Below are positions 42,182-50,764 of a stretch of 64,000 nucleotides of DNA, one piece after another. Position numbers and translations under genes: made by a program. The stretch spans positions 496,001 through 560,000 of the forward strand of contig NZ_FNYE01000001.1 of NCBI RefSeq assembly GCF_900108945.1. The letters are read 5' to 3'. The number at the start of each line of letters is the position of its first letter. The first letter of the stretch is position 1. The stretch comes from Paraburkholderia diazotrophica. GTDB taxonomy: Bacteria > Pseudomonadota > Gammaproteobacteria > Burkholderiales > Burkholderiaceae. Below the pieces are notes generated by a model. It had not been told where the DNA came from, searched no databases, and saw only the letters and a list, made by a program, of their open reading frames with translations.

Positions 42182-43231
42182 ATGATTTATCCGTGGCAAA
42201 CCGACGACTGGAACCGCCTGCAGCAGCTGCGCGCCCACTGGCCGCATGCGTTGCTGCTCCATGGGCAGGCCGGAATCGGCAAGCTGCGCTTTGCCCAGCA
42301 TCTTGCGCAGGGGCTGCTGTGCGAATCGGCGTTGCCGAACGGCGAGCCGTGCGGCAAGTGCGCGGCGTGCAACTGGTTCAGCCAGGGCAATCATCCGGAC
42401 TACCGGATCGTGCTACCCGAGGCCCTTGCCGCCGAAGCGGGCTTCGTCAACGCCGCGGGCGATGAAAAAGCGGAGAAAGCCGACAAGGCGGACGCCGACG
42501 ACGGCGGCAAGAAAACGCGTACGCCGAGCAAAGAGATCAAGATCGAACAGGTGCGGGCGCTGCTGGACTTTTGTGGCGTGGGCTCGCATCGCGGCGGCAT
42601 GCGCGTCGTCGTGCTGTACCCCGCGGAGGCGCTGAATGTCGCCGCCGCCAATGCGCTGCTCAAGACGCTCGAAGAGCCGCCGGCGGGCGTCGTGTTCCTG
42701 ATGGTGTCGGCGCGCATCGACAGGCTGCTGCCGACCATCATTAGCCGCTGCCGTCAGTGGCCGATGACGACGCCTTCGCCCGAAGCCGCCACGGCCTGGC
42801 TTGCGGCGCAGGGCATCGACGATGCGCTGGGCCTGCTCGCGGAAGTGGGCGGCGCGCCACTGACGGCGCTCGCGCTGGCGAGCGACGAAAGCCGGCCGCT
42901 GCGCGACTGGACGCTGAAGCAACTGGCGGCCGGTCCGGACTGCGATGCGTTCGCCTGCGGCGAGACGCTGCAGAAGCTGCCTGTGCCGCTCGTGCTCGGC
43001 TGGCTGCAGCGCTGGATGTACGACCTGCTCGCGCAGGCCACGGCGGGCACGCCGCGCTATTTCCCGGCGGCTGCGTCGGCGCTCGCGCGCTGCGCGTCGC
43101 TGGCCGATGCGCACGCATTCGCGCGTTTTATGCGGACGGTCACACGGCAGCGAGCCGTCGAAAACCATCCGCTCAACGCGCGGCTCGTGTTCGAGGAACT
43201 GTTTCTCGGCTATCGCGACCTGTTCGTGTAG
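42182..43231 (+). CDS. holB: DNA polymerase III subunit delta-prime
   Basis: HolB is a clamp-loader subunit. The 349-residue product starts MIYPWQTDDW at 42182; an in-frame TTG at 42167 is an alternative. The P-loop is HGQAGIGKLRFA (about 28-39). The zinc module has Cys residues in LCESALPNGEPCGKCAACNW. SRC in IISRCRQW is the arginine-finger motif. A charged Lys/Ala/Asp insertion (around residues 95-118) extends the protein beyond the E. coli length of 334. It is downstream of tmk by 89 bp. Confidence 0.94.
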   Translation: MIYPWQTDDWNRLQQLRAHWPHALLLHGQAGIGKLRFAQHLAQGLLCESALPNGEPCGKCAACNWFSQGNHPDYRIVLPEALAAEAGFVNAAGDEKAEKADKADADDGGKKTRTPSKEIKIEQVRALLDFCGVGSHRGGMRVVVLYPAEALNVAAANALLKTLEEPPAGVVFLMVSARIDRLLPTIISRCRQWPMTTPSPEAATAWLAAQGIDDALGLLAEVGGAPLTALALASDESRPLRDWTLKQLAAGPDCDAFACGETLQKLPVPLVLGWLQRWMYDLLAQATAGTPRYFPAAASALARCASLADAHAFARFMRTVTRQRAVENHPLNARLVFEELFLGYRDLFV

Positions 43232-43300
43232 CCCGCACGGAGCGGCGCGCGCCTGCCGTTTCGCCGTGCTTCCTGTCCCATTTCATTGAACGACATCGAC

Positions 43301-43807
43301 ATGACCTTTCAGTACCGCGACGCCACGCTCGACGATCTGCCCGAAATCGTCGCCATTTACAACTCGACCGTGCCGTCGCGGCAGGTCACGGCCGATCTCG
43401 AGCCCGTCAGCATCGACAGCCGCCGCGCGTGGTTCGATGCGCATGGCCCCGAGAAGCGTCCGCTGTGGGTGGTCGAGGACCAGGGGCGCATCATCGGATG
43501 GCTGAGCTTTTCTGATTTCTACGGCCGTCCAGCCTATCAGCGCACGTCCGAGGTCAGCATTTATCTGCACGAAGCGGCGCGCGGCAAGGGCTTGGGCAAG
43601 AAACTGCTTGCAGCTTCGCTGGAAGCGGCGCCGAAACTCGGCATCGATACGGTGCTCGGTTTCGTGTTCGGCCACAATGAGCCGAGCGTGCGGCTTTTCC
43701 AATCGTTCGGCTTTACCGCGTGGGGCACGCTGCCGCGCGTCGCGGTGCTGGATGGCGTCGAGCGCGATCTCGTCATCCTCGGCAAGCGTCTGGACCGTTC
43801 ACACTAA
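43301..43807 (+). CDS. GNAT-family N-acetyltransferase (phosphinothricin acetyltransferase type)
   Basis: The 168-residue product has the GNAT fold with the acetyl-CoA loop EAARGKGLGKKLL (about 89-101) and the PAT-like features IYNSTVPSRQVT and FGHNEPSVRLFQSFGF. It could acetylate an amino compound. ATG at 43301 is favoured; an in-frame TTG lies 15 bp upstream. It lies between holB and tatD and is probably co-transcribed. Confidence 0.87.
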   Translation: MTFQYRDATLDDLPEIVAIYNSTVPSRQVTADLEPVSIDSRRAWFDAHGPEKRPLWVVEDQGRIIGWLSFSDFYGRPAYQRTSEVSIYLHEAARGKGLGKKLLAASLEAAPKLGIDTVLGFVFGHNEPSVRLFQSFGFTAWGTLPRVAVLDGVERDLVILGKRLDRSH

Positions 43808-43849
43808 GGGCGCTCCGATTCGCCATCGGATTTTTCGCAGGACTTCACC

Positions 43850-44641
43850 ATGTTTGTCGATTCGCATTGCCACATCAACTTCGAGGGGCTCGGCGACCGC
43901 CTGCCGCAAGTGCTGGAGAACATGCGCTCGCATGCCGTGACGCATGCGTTGTGCGTATCCGTCGATTTCGAAACGCTGCCGTCCGTACTGGACATCGCGA
44001 GCGCGTATGACAACGTGTACGCGTCGGTTGGCGTGCATCCCGATCACGAGGACGCCCGCGAGCCGACCGTCGGCGAGCTGGTCGAGCTGGCGCAGCATCC
44101 GAAGGTGGTCGCGATCGGCGAAACGGGGCTCGACTACTACCGGCTCGAAGGCCGCTCGATCGACGACATGGAGTGGCAGCGCGAGCGTTTTCGCGTGCAC
44201 ATCCGCGCCGCGCATCGGACGGGCAAGCCGCTGATCATCCATACACGCTCGTCGTCGGCTGACACGCTGCGGATCATGGCCGAGGAGCGCGCGAGCGAGC
44301 CGGGCGGCGTGATGCACTGCTTCACCGAGCCGTGGGCCGTTGCCGAACAGGCGCTCGCGCAGAATTTCTACATTTCGCTGTCGGGCATCGTCACGTTCAA
44401 GAATGCGACCGACGTGCAGAATGTCGCGCGCCGCGTGCCGCTCGATCGGTTGCTGATCGAAACCGACTCGCCGTACCTCGCTCCCGTGCCGTATCGCGGC
44501 AAGCCGAATGAACCTGCGTACGTGAGCTATGTCGGACGCTTCATCGCGCAGCAACGCGAGATGCCGGACGAAGCGCTCGCCGCTGCAACGACCGAGAACT
44601 TCTTCCGCCTGTTCAAGATTCCGGCGCCGGCAGGTGCTTGA
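43850..44641 (+). CDS. TatD-family metal-dependent DNase
   Basis: The 263-residue hydrolase has the TIM-barrel metal sites of the TatD family: DSHCHINF at residues 3-10, GETGLDYYR, HTRSSSADT, and ETDSPYLAPVPYRGKPNEP near the C-terminus. E. coli homologues YcfH and TatD act as 3'-5' exonucleases. It closes the mltG-tmk-holB-GNAT-tatD run, with a 42-bp gap to the previous gene. Which E. coli paralogue it corresponds to is uncertain; position after holB suggests YcfH. Confidence 0.92.
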   Translation: MFVDSHCHINFEGLGDRLPQVLENMRSHAVTHALCVSVDFETLPSVLDIASAYDNVYASVGVHPDHEDAREPTVGELVELAQHPKVVAIGETGLDYYRLEGRSIDDMEWQRERFRVHIRAAHRTGKPLIIHTRSSSADTLRIMAEERASEPGGVMHCFTEPWAVAEQALAQNFYISLSGIVTFKNATDVQNVARRVPLDRLLIETDSPYLAPVPYRGKPNEPAYVSYVGRFIAQQREMPDEALAAATTENFFRLFKIPAPAGA

Positions 44642-44692
44642 GTCGTGAAGTCAGCAATATCAATGGGATAGGAAATTTTCCTAAAGTAAAGC

Positions 44693-45466
44693 ATGAAAAA
44701 ATACATGATCGAGGGCCATAACGGCGTGCATCTTCGTCCGACCATCGCCCGCGCCACGCGTCTGCGCCGGCGTTTCGCGGCCGTGTCGCTGGCAGCGGGT
44801 GTCGCGTTCGCGACGCTCGGCGCGCTGCCTGCACATGCGGCGTCCACCGACACGATGATCAAGGCCGTCAAGTTCGACGACGTGAAGGAAGTGAAGAAGC
44901 AGCTCGCGAACGGCATGGACCCGAACATGGCCGACAACCAGGGCATGCCGCTCCTGGTGATCGCCGCGCGCGAGAAGTCCGACAAGGTGGTCGCGGCGCT
45001 GATCGACAACCCGAAGACGGACGTCGAAATTCTCGACAAGGCGGGCGAGAACGCGATGATGATGGCCGCGCTGAACGGCGATATCAACATCGTGAAGCTG
45101 CTGGTTGCGAAGGACGCCGAGGTCAACAAGAAGGGCTGGGCGCCGCTGCATTACGCGGCCGCGAACGGTCACGACGATATCGTCAAGCTGCTGCTCGATC
45201 ACGACGCATACATCGACGCGGGTTCGCCGAACGGGACGACACCGCTGATGATGGCCGCGCGCGGCGGTCACGTGTCGACCGTCAAGCTGCTGCTCGACAG
45301 CGGCGCGGACCTGAACGTGAAGAACCAGATCGGACTGACGGCGCTCGACTTCGCGAAGCAGTACAAGGAGCCGGACGTCGTCGAGGGGCTGACGGCGCGC
45401 ATCCAGCAGACGCAGAAACAGGCGCCCGCCGGCGCGCCTGCAACGCCGCAAAACAGTGCAAAATAG
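44693..45466 (+). CDS. Secreted ankyrin-repeat protein
   Basis: The 257-residue product has a long signal peptide ending near residue 46 (ALPAHAAS). About five ankyrin repeats follow, for example GENAMMMAALNGDINIVKLL, WAPLHYAAANGHDDIVKLLL and GTTPLMMAARGGHVSTVKLLL. A short Gln/Ala-rich C-terminus completes it. Ankyrin repeats mediate protein contacts; the periplasmic partner is unknown. The gene is 51 bp after tatD and about 110 bp before a Rap1a-like gene. Confidence 0.9.
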   Translation: MKKYMIEGHNGVHLRPTIARATRLRRRFAAVSLAAGVAFATLGALPAHAASTDTMIKAVKFDDVKEVKKQLANGMDPNMADNQGMPLLVIAAREKSDKVVAALIDNPKTDVEILDKAGENAMMMAALNGDINIVKLLVAKDAEVNKKGWAPLHYAAANGHDDIVKLLLDHDAYIDAGSPNGTTPLMMAARGGHVSTVKLLLDSGADLNVKNQIGLTALDFAKQYKEPDVVEGLTARIQQTQKQAPAGAPATPQNSAK

Positions 45467-45576
45467 CGGCTTCGGCGCGAGTCACCACGCGCCCGAATTG
45501 CAGCCATGTCGGTTTGGCGGCAAAGACAGCCGGGCGCCGTCCACGTTGCCGGGCTCATACGAGGAAGGAAAAAAAC

Positions 45577-45933
45577 ATGCTGCGGGTTTTGATTTGCGCC
45601 GGCGCGCTCGCTGTGCCGTTGACGGCTGCCGCGTTCACGGGGGGCGACCTCAACAAGCTGTGCACGAAGACGGACGTTGCGTCCCGTAGCGCGTGCGCAG
45701 CGTACATCGAAGGCGCCGCGGACGGTGTCTTCAACACGATCGATGCCATCGGCGGGACGACGGGCCCGCGCGTCGGCCAGTACTTCTGCTTGCCGCCGGA
45801 CGCACGCTCACAACAGCTGACGGACGCCGTGCGCAAGTACATCGCCGACAATCCGAACGTCGCCGGCTACAACGCGAGCACGGCCGTCTCGCTCGGGCTC
45901 GGCAAGGCGTTCCCCTGCAAGTCGGGTAGCTGA
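45577..45933 (+). CDS. Rap1a/Tai-like family protein (immunity-protein fold)
   Basis: The 118-residue product has a signal peptide (about 1-19, TAAAF) and a mature domain matching the Rap1a/Tai pattern. It has Cys in KLCTKTD, ACAAYIEGAADG, YFCLPPDA and a final FPC, so two disulfides are likely in the periplasm. Rap1a was described as an immunity protein against type VI amidase effectors, but many family members are not near effectors, and none is here. GAGGAAGGA precedes the ATG. Function is therefore open. Confidence 0.75.
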   Translation: MLRVLICAGALAVPLTAAAFTGGDLNKLCTKTDVASRSACAAYIEGAADGVFNTIDAIGGTTGPRVGQYFCLPPDARSQQLTDAVRKYIADNPNVAGYNASTAVSLGLGKAFPCKSGS

Positions 45934-45981
45934 CCGGCGGCGGGCATCGCGCCCGCTGCGCCCGTCCACGCCACATTCCGA

Positions 45982-46015
45982 CGCGCGCCGTGTTGCATGC
46001 ACGGCGCGCGTTTTT
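45982..46015 (+). terminator. Terminator after the Rap1a-like gene
   Basis: Perfect 11-bp stem CGCGCGCCGTG with its complement, 7-nt loop, then five T. Confidence 0.9.
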
Positions 46016-46195
46016 GCGCTTGCGGCGCGTGTGCTTTATTGGCGTTTCGCTCTTCATCTACGCTTCGATTGTGAGTGCTTTACTGCGCCGTTTTTCGTTG
46101 CTTGCGCGCGCCTCATGCTCTGTTCATCGCTGTTTCCCCCCGTAACGGCGGGCAGCGCCGATGCGGCCGGTCTTTTTGCCTATGCCTTCCGGATG

Positions 46196-46209
46196 TGCAC
46201 AAATGTGCA
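46196..46209. promoter_or_regulatory. Palindromic candidate operator upstream of otsA
   Basis: TGCACA-AA-TGTGCA is a perfect inverted repeat 94 bp before the otsA start. It could be a regulator site; none is identified. Confidence 0.35.
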
Positions 46210-46302
46210 ACTGATCCGGTGCAACCGCGGTCGAACCAACACTGAACAACGCGCGCCGGCCACGACGACCGGCCGCCTCAACGAAAGTGGAGGGACAGCA
46301 AC

Positions 46303-47736
46303 ATGGGCCGACTGATCGTCGTGTCGAATCGCGTGGCAACGCCGACGGAAACCAGGGGCTCGGCGGGCGGGCTGGCCGTCGGCGTATTCGGCGCGCTCAA
46401 GGACACGGGCGGGGTCTGGTTCGGATGGAGCGGCGACGTCGTCAGCGAAACGGTCGCCAACGCCGGGCCGACACTCGAAGTGGACGGCCCCGTGACGTTC
46501 GCCACCACAGGGCTCACGCGCAAGGACTACGACCAGTACTATCGCGGCTTTTCGAACGCGACACTGTGGCCAGTCTTCCACTACCGCAACGATCTCGCGC
46601 GCTACGAGCGCGACGAGTACGCGGGCTACCGGCGCGTCAACGCATGGCTCGCGCACAAGCTGATCAGGCTGCTCCAGCCCGACGACATCATCTGGGTTCA
46701 CGACTATCACCTGATTCCATTCGCCGAAGCGCTGCGATCCGAGGGTGTGTCGAATCGCATCGGATTCTTCCTGCATATCCCGTTTCCATCGCCGCAGATT
46801 CTGCTCAACATCCCGCCGCACGAAGAACTGGTCAAGTCGTTGTGCTGCTACGACCTGTTGGGCTTCCAGACCCAAAACGACGAGCTTGCGTTTCACGACT
46901 ATCTGTCGAGGCACGCGCGCGGCACCGTATCGGACGATGGGCATGTCGAAGCGTTCGGCCGCAAGCTGCGCACGGGTGTGTACCGGATCGGCGTGCTCCC
47001 CGATGAAATCGCCGAGCAGGCGAAGCGGTACGAGAGCCGTCAGCATGTGCTCGACCTGAAGCAGAGCCTCGAAGGGCGCAAGCTGATCATGAGCGTGGAC
47101 CGGCTCGACTATTCGAAAGGGCTCGTCGAGCGATTTCGCGCGTTCGAGGCGCTGCTGGAGCGCTCGCCCGAGTGGCGCGGCAATGTCTCGCTCGTCCAGA
47201 TCGCGCCGCCGACGCGCTCCGATGTCACGACATACCAGGACATTCGTCAGCAACTCGAATATGAAGCAGGGCGTATCAACGGAAAATACTCAGGTCTTGA
47301 CTACACGCCTATCCGTTATCTGAACCAGCAATACGACCGCTGGAAACTGATGTCGCTGTTCCGCGAATCGCAGGTCGGTTTTGTCACGCCGCTGCACGAC
47401 GGGATGAATCTGGTCGCAAAGGAATACGTGGCCGCGCAGAATCCCGACGATCCGGGCGTGCTGGTGCTCTCGATGTTCGCGGGCGCGGCGGCGGAACTGA
47501 AGGGCGCGCTGATCGTGAATCCACACGATTCGATCGGCATGTGCGAAGCGTTGCAGCAGGCGCTGGCGATGCCGCTCGCGGAGCGCCAGCAGCGCCACGA
47601 AACGGATATGGAGGCATTGCGCAAGAACGATCTCGGCGTGTGGCGCGACTCGTTCCTGCGCGATCTGCGCAATGTGCCGGCGCCCGCTGAATTTCCTGAG
47701 AGCTGGTCGTCGGCGAAACAGGCGAGGGATACATGA
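46303..47736 (+). CDS. otsA: Trehalose-6-phosphate synthase
   Basis: OtsA makes trehalose-6-phosphate from UDP-glucose and glucose-6-phosphate, an osmoprotectant pathway. The 477-residue GT20 product has the N-terminal RLIVVSNRVA, the glycine-rich GGLAVGV loop, WVHDYHLIPFAE, the R-K motif region SVDRLDYSKGLVERF, and the late VTPLHDGMNLVAKEYVAAQ. GGAGGG lies 8 nt before the ATG. No otsB phosphatase gene lies in the window. It is followed by an ATPase remnant. Confidence 0.96.
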   Translation: MGRLIVVSNRVATPTETRGSAGGLAVGVFGALKDTGGVWFGWSGDVVSETVANAGPTLEVDGPVTFATTGLTRKDYDQYYRGFSNATLWPVFHYRNDLARYERDEYAGYRRVNAWLAHKLIRLLQPDDIIWVHDYHLIPFAEALRSEGVSNRIGFFLHIPFPSPQILLNIPPHEELVKSLCCYDLLGFQTQNDELAFHDYLSRHARGTVSDDGHVEAFGRKLRTGVYRIGVLPDEIAEQAKRYESRQHVLDLKQSLEGRKLIMSVDRLDYSKGLVERFRAFEALLERSPEWRGNVSLVQIAPPTRSDVTTYQDIRQQLEYEAGRINGKYSGLDYTPIRYLNQQYDRWKLMSLFRESQVGFVTPLHDGMNLVAKEYVAAQNPDDPGVLVLSMFAGAAAELKGALIVNPHDSIGMCEALQQALAMPLAERQQRHETDMEALRKNDLGVWRDSFLRDLRNVPAPAEFPESWSSAKQARDT

Positions 47737-48403
47737 TGCGTCGCAGGAATTCATTCGCGATCCGGATCAATCTCGACCGTTCCGAAGGAAATGCCCGTCG
47801 TTCGGAGCGCGGATGCTGAGCACGCTTGCGATCGCTAATTATCGGTCGCTTCGCGATCTGATCGTTCCGCTTCGGCTGAACATCGTCACGGGACCCATTC
47901 GAAGCGGCAAGTCGAGCGTTCGCCGCGTGTTGCGTGTGCTGGCCGCGACGGCGCGCGGCAGTGTCATTGCGTCGCTCGCGCGAGCGATCTGCCCGCACGG
48001 GAAGCGGCCTGCGCGATAACGCCGTGCATCGCGAAGGGCTACACGAAATGCGCGTGATGCGCGACGAACCTGGCACCGTAATCGAGTGTTTCCCGACTGT
48101 AACAGCGACATGCAATTGAAATACCCCACAGTCTTTAGAGAAACGCCAGGCAATAATCCGTAGATGGAAACGAGAGGTGCCGGGTGAAGAGGCGGCGAAG
48201 CGCACCTTCCTCTGCCGAACCAACGGCGCCGCTTAGGGGTTGTCCGGGTTGACCGGCGTTCGACCCGAGCCGGGCGGCGCATCGACGCGTGAGCGTCCAT
48301 TGAACCGTCGCCCCGTGTTTGATCGGCCGTCTGCGTGCTGGCATACTCGTTCGCCACCGACTCGCCGCAGCGGGCCCGCATCGTTGTCCGCCTGGAGACA
48401 CAC
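47737..48403 (+). other. 667-bp low-information region between otsA and the GT4 gene
   Basis: Apart from the ATPase remnant at 47813-48019 nothing is recognised. One plus-strand frame stays open to 48119 and reads RVMRDEPGTVIE, unassigned. The stretch looks like decayed coding DNA. Confidence 0.5.
47813..48019 (+). pseudogene. Truncated RecF/SMC-type AAA ATPase N-terminus
   Basis: Sixty-eight codons beginning MLSTLAIANYRSLRDL match the extreme N-terminus of AAA ATPases of the RecF/OLD-like class. The P-loop survives as TGPIRSGKSS, and SVIASLAR is the following helix. After SLAR the frame departs from the expected family and stops; Walker B, signature and C-terminal parts are missing. The family is normally several hundred residues. 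This is a gene remnant rather than a functional ATPase, although a 68-residue peptide could still be made. Confidence 0.65.
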
Positions 48404-49477
48404 ATGAGAATTGCGCAGATCGCCCCTTTGACGGAATCCGTGCCGCCGAAACTGTATGGCGGCACCGAACGGGTCGTGTCGTACATCACCGAGGCGCTCG
48501 TCGACCTCGGGCACGATGTGACGCTCTTTGCAAGCGGCGACTCCGTCACGAGCGCGAAGCTCGAAGCGGTGTGGCCGCGCGCGCTGCGGCTCGATCCGGG
48601 CATTCGAGACCGCATCGCGCCGCACATGCTGCTGATGGAACTCGTGCGCCGTCAGGCCGAAGATTTCGACGTGCTCCATTTCCACATGGACTACTACTCA
48701 TTTTCGGTGTTCAAGCGCCAGGACACGCCGTTCGTGACGACGTTGCACGGACGTCTCGATCTGCCGGAGCAGCAGCCGGTGTTCGATACGTTCAACACGG
48801 CACCCGTCATCTCGATCTCGAACGCGCAGCGTCATCCGCTGCCGCAGGCGAAATGGCTTTCCACCGTCTATCACGGGCTGCCCGAAAAACTCTACATGCC
48901 GCAGCCCGTCGAGCAGAAGTACCTCGCGTTCCTCGGGCGCATTTCGCCTGAAAAACGTGTCGATACGGCCATCCGCATTGCGGGCCGCTGCGGGCTGCCC
49001 ATCCGCATCGCTGCGAAGGTGGACGCCGCCGACCGCGAGTACTTCGAACGCGACATCAAGCCGCTGCTCGATCTGCCGTATGTCGAATACATCGGCGAGA
49101 TCGCCGACGATCAAAAGGCCGAATTCCTGTCGGGCGCGCATGCGCTGCTGTTTCCGATCGACTGGCCCGAGCCGTTCGGGCTCGTCATGATCGAGGCGAT
49201 GGCGTGCGGCACGCCCGTCATCGCGTTCAATCGCGGCGCGGTGCCCGAAGTCGTCGACGACGGCATTTCAGGCTTCATTGTCGAAGACGAAATCGGCGCG
49301 GTGGCCGCGATCAATCGTCTGCACAAGCTGCCGCGCGCGCTCGTGCGCAAGCGCTTCGAAGAACGCTTCACGTCGCACCGGATGGCGCGGCAGTACATCG
49401 AGGCGTATCAATCCGTGATCCGCGCGCAGAAGCGCTCTCGCTTCAAGGTGATCGACGCGTCGTCGAGCACCACCTGA
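48404..49477 (+). CDS. Glycosyltransferase family 4
   Basis: The 357-residue GT-B enzyme begins MRIAQIAPLTESVPPKLYGGTERVVSYI, with the donor-site glycine motif, and carries the GT4 features FLGRISPEKRVD and EPFGLVMIEAMACGTPVIAF. Such enzymes transfer sugars from nucleotide donors; the acceptor is not evident. CTGGAGA precedes the ATG. It follows otsA and the ATPase remnant, so a role in stress-related glycans is possible but inferred. Confidence 0.9.
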   Translation: MRIAQIAPLTESVPPKLYGGTERVVSYITEALVDLGHDVTLFASGDSVTSAKLEAVWPRALRLDPGIRDRIAPHMLLMELVRRQAEDFDVLHFHMDYYSFSVFKRQDTPFVTTLHGRLDLPEQQPVFDTFNTAPVISISNAQRHPLPQAKWLSTVYHGLPEKLYMPQPVEQKYLAFLGRISPEKRVDTAIRIAGRCGLPIRIAAKVDAADREYFERDIKPLLDLPYVEYIGEIADDQKAEFLSGAHALLFPIDWPEPFGLVMIEAMACGTPVIAFNRGAVPEVVDDGISGFIVEDEIGAVAAINRLHKLPRALVRKRFEERFTSHRMARQYIEAYQSVIRAQKRSRFKVIDASSSTT

Positions 49478-49541
49478 CGCGTGTCCGCACAGTCCACGTC
49501 GGCAGACGCAAAGGATCGCGGACAAAAATCACGCAAAAAGA

Positions 49542-49574
49542 AAGGGCGATGCAGTAATTAGCTGCATCGCCCTT
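49542..49574 (-). terminator. Terminator-like inverted repeat between convergent genes
   Basis: A perfect 13-bp stem, AAGGGCGATGCAG with its complement, loop TAATTAG. On the minus strand it is followed by a T-rich run; on the plus strand it lies 64 bp after the GT4 gene. Confidence 0.75.
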
Positions 49575-49731
49575 CGTCCTATTCGCCGCCGGCGATCTGC
49601 GACGCCGCACGGTTGATGACAGCCTGCCGGAACACCGGCTGCCTTGCGGATTTGCGTCCGCGTCCCGTCGTCGTGCGCGAGAGCGGCCCGGCCTCGATGC
49701 ACGGAGGAAGACGGGCCGCGGCGTCACATCG

Positions 49732-50319
49732 TCAGATCTTCAGCCGCGATACCTTCGTGCCGTTCAGCGACACGTCCGCCATCAGGCCGGCATTCGTCAG
49801 CACGAAGGCCTGGACGGGGGCGGTGGCCGTCGTCGTGTCGACGGCGCCGTTCGCGCCGATCTTGACGAGCGCGACCGACGCATCCACGCCCGCCGACCAG
49901 CCATCCGAATTGCGGAATTTGTCGAGCGCGTCCTGCGTCATGAAGAGGAAGATGATTGCCTTCGACTGCGCGCCCGCCGTCAGGCCGAACGAGCCGGAGA
50001 CCGTGCTGTAGTACCCGACGGAGTGGCCGCCGACGCGCAGCGCGCCTTCACCATACTGTCCGCCGACGACGAAGCCGACCTGCAGCACGGACGGGAATAC
50101 GAGTACGCCACGCGCCTTCGAAACAAGCTCGCGCGACCCGCTGACCGAGGTGTACAGGCGCGACATCGTGCCGTCGACGCTGGCGTCGATCGACTGGCGT
50201 TTGGACATGTCGGTAGCGGCCGATTCCCCGCTGCTCTTGGTGGTGGTGCAGCCGGCCAGTGCAAGGCTTCCGAAAGCGAGCGCGGCGGTACTCTTCAGAA
50301 TGAAGTTTCGTCTTTGCAT
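49732..50319 (-). CDS. SYLF/YSC84-domain lipoprotein with Tat-like signal
   Basis: The 195-residue product begins MQRRNFILKSTAALAFGSLALAGC. It combines a twin-arginine-like RRNFILK motif with a lipobox LAGC (Cys24). The mature part is a SYLF (YSC84) domain, a lipid-binding fold, with KARGVLVFPSVLQVGFVVGGQYGEGAL and a Gly-rich YYSTVSGSFGLTAGAQSKA. Bacterial members are periplasmic and of unknown function. An extended -10 candidate lies about 60 bp upstream. Confidence 0.87.
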   Translation of the reverse strand: MQRRNFILKSTAALAFGSLALAGCTTTKSSGESAATDMSKRQSIDASVDGTMSRLYTSVSGSRELVSKARGVLVFPSVLQVGFVVGGQYGEGALRVGGHSVGYYSTVSGSFGLTAGAQSKAIIFLFMTQDALDKFRNSDGWSAGVDASVALVKIGANGAVDTTTATAPVQAFVLTNAGLMADVSLNGTKVSRLKI

Positions 50320-50764
50320 CGTTTTTCTCCATCGTGGTTCCGGGGTGCAGCCTCAGTTCACGCGGGTTGCCTGTTTAGTTATATCACACGCACAAGAAAG
50401 CAAAAGTCTTGCGAACACCGCGCAAACCCTTGTGCGACGGGGACTCCGGGGATGGCAGCGAATCGTTGGGTAATTCTGGCCGGTCGGCGGCCGTATACCG
50501 CAATCGCGGCCGGGCAGTGTCGAACGATCGCGCGACGTCATACGAATGGCTCGCTTCGCCGCGCTCTCCGTGCCATCCGGCTACCCGGAAAGCAGGGCGT
50601 ATTTACCGGTTTTTGCAGCGCGAAAAAATGGCTCGAAAGCCAATGGAAAGTGTTGCGGGAATGCCGCATCAGCATCTGTTGCTCCACGCATCCACATGCG
50701 GGCCGCATCGCCACAACTTCAGTGGCGAGCGAGCGCGCTCCGAGCACGCGAGCCAGGCAGTGCG
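50320..50764. other. 445-bp gap between two minus-strand genes
   Basis: Contains the candidate promoter of the SYLF gene at 50378-50386. No recognisable protein in any frame and no strong terminator were seen. Confidence 0.5.
50378..50386 (-). promoter_or_regulatory. Candidate extended -10 promoter of the SYLF lipoprotein gene
   Basis: On the minus strand the sequence reads TGATATAAC, an extended -10 (TGn plus TATAAC). It lies about 60 bp before the start codon. Confidence 0.4.

Larger units (their letters stand above)
45934..46302 (+). other. 369-bp region before otsA
   Basis: Holds the terminator at 45982-46015 and a palindrome at 46196-46209. A stretch of T-rich sequence follows the terminator. 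No gene is supported. Confidence 0.6.

Noticed and set aside
49542..49574. Small RNA gene at the 13-bp inverted repeat
   Set aside because: Position between convergent genes and the T-rich flank on the minus strand fit a terminator better; no promoter was seen.
50390..50764. Short ORFs in the gap between the SYLF gene and the membrane protein gene
   Set aside because: None has a ribosome site with plausible composition or family resemblance.
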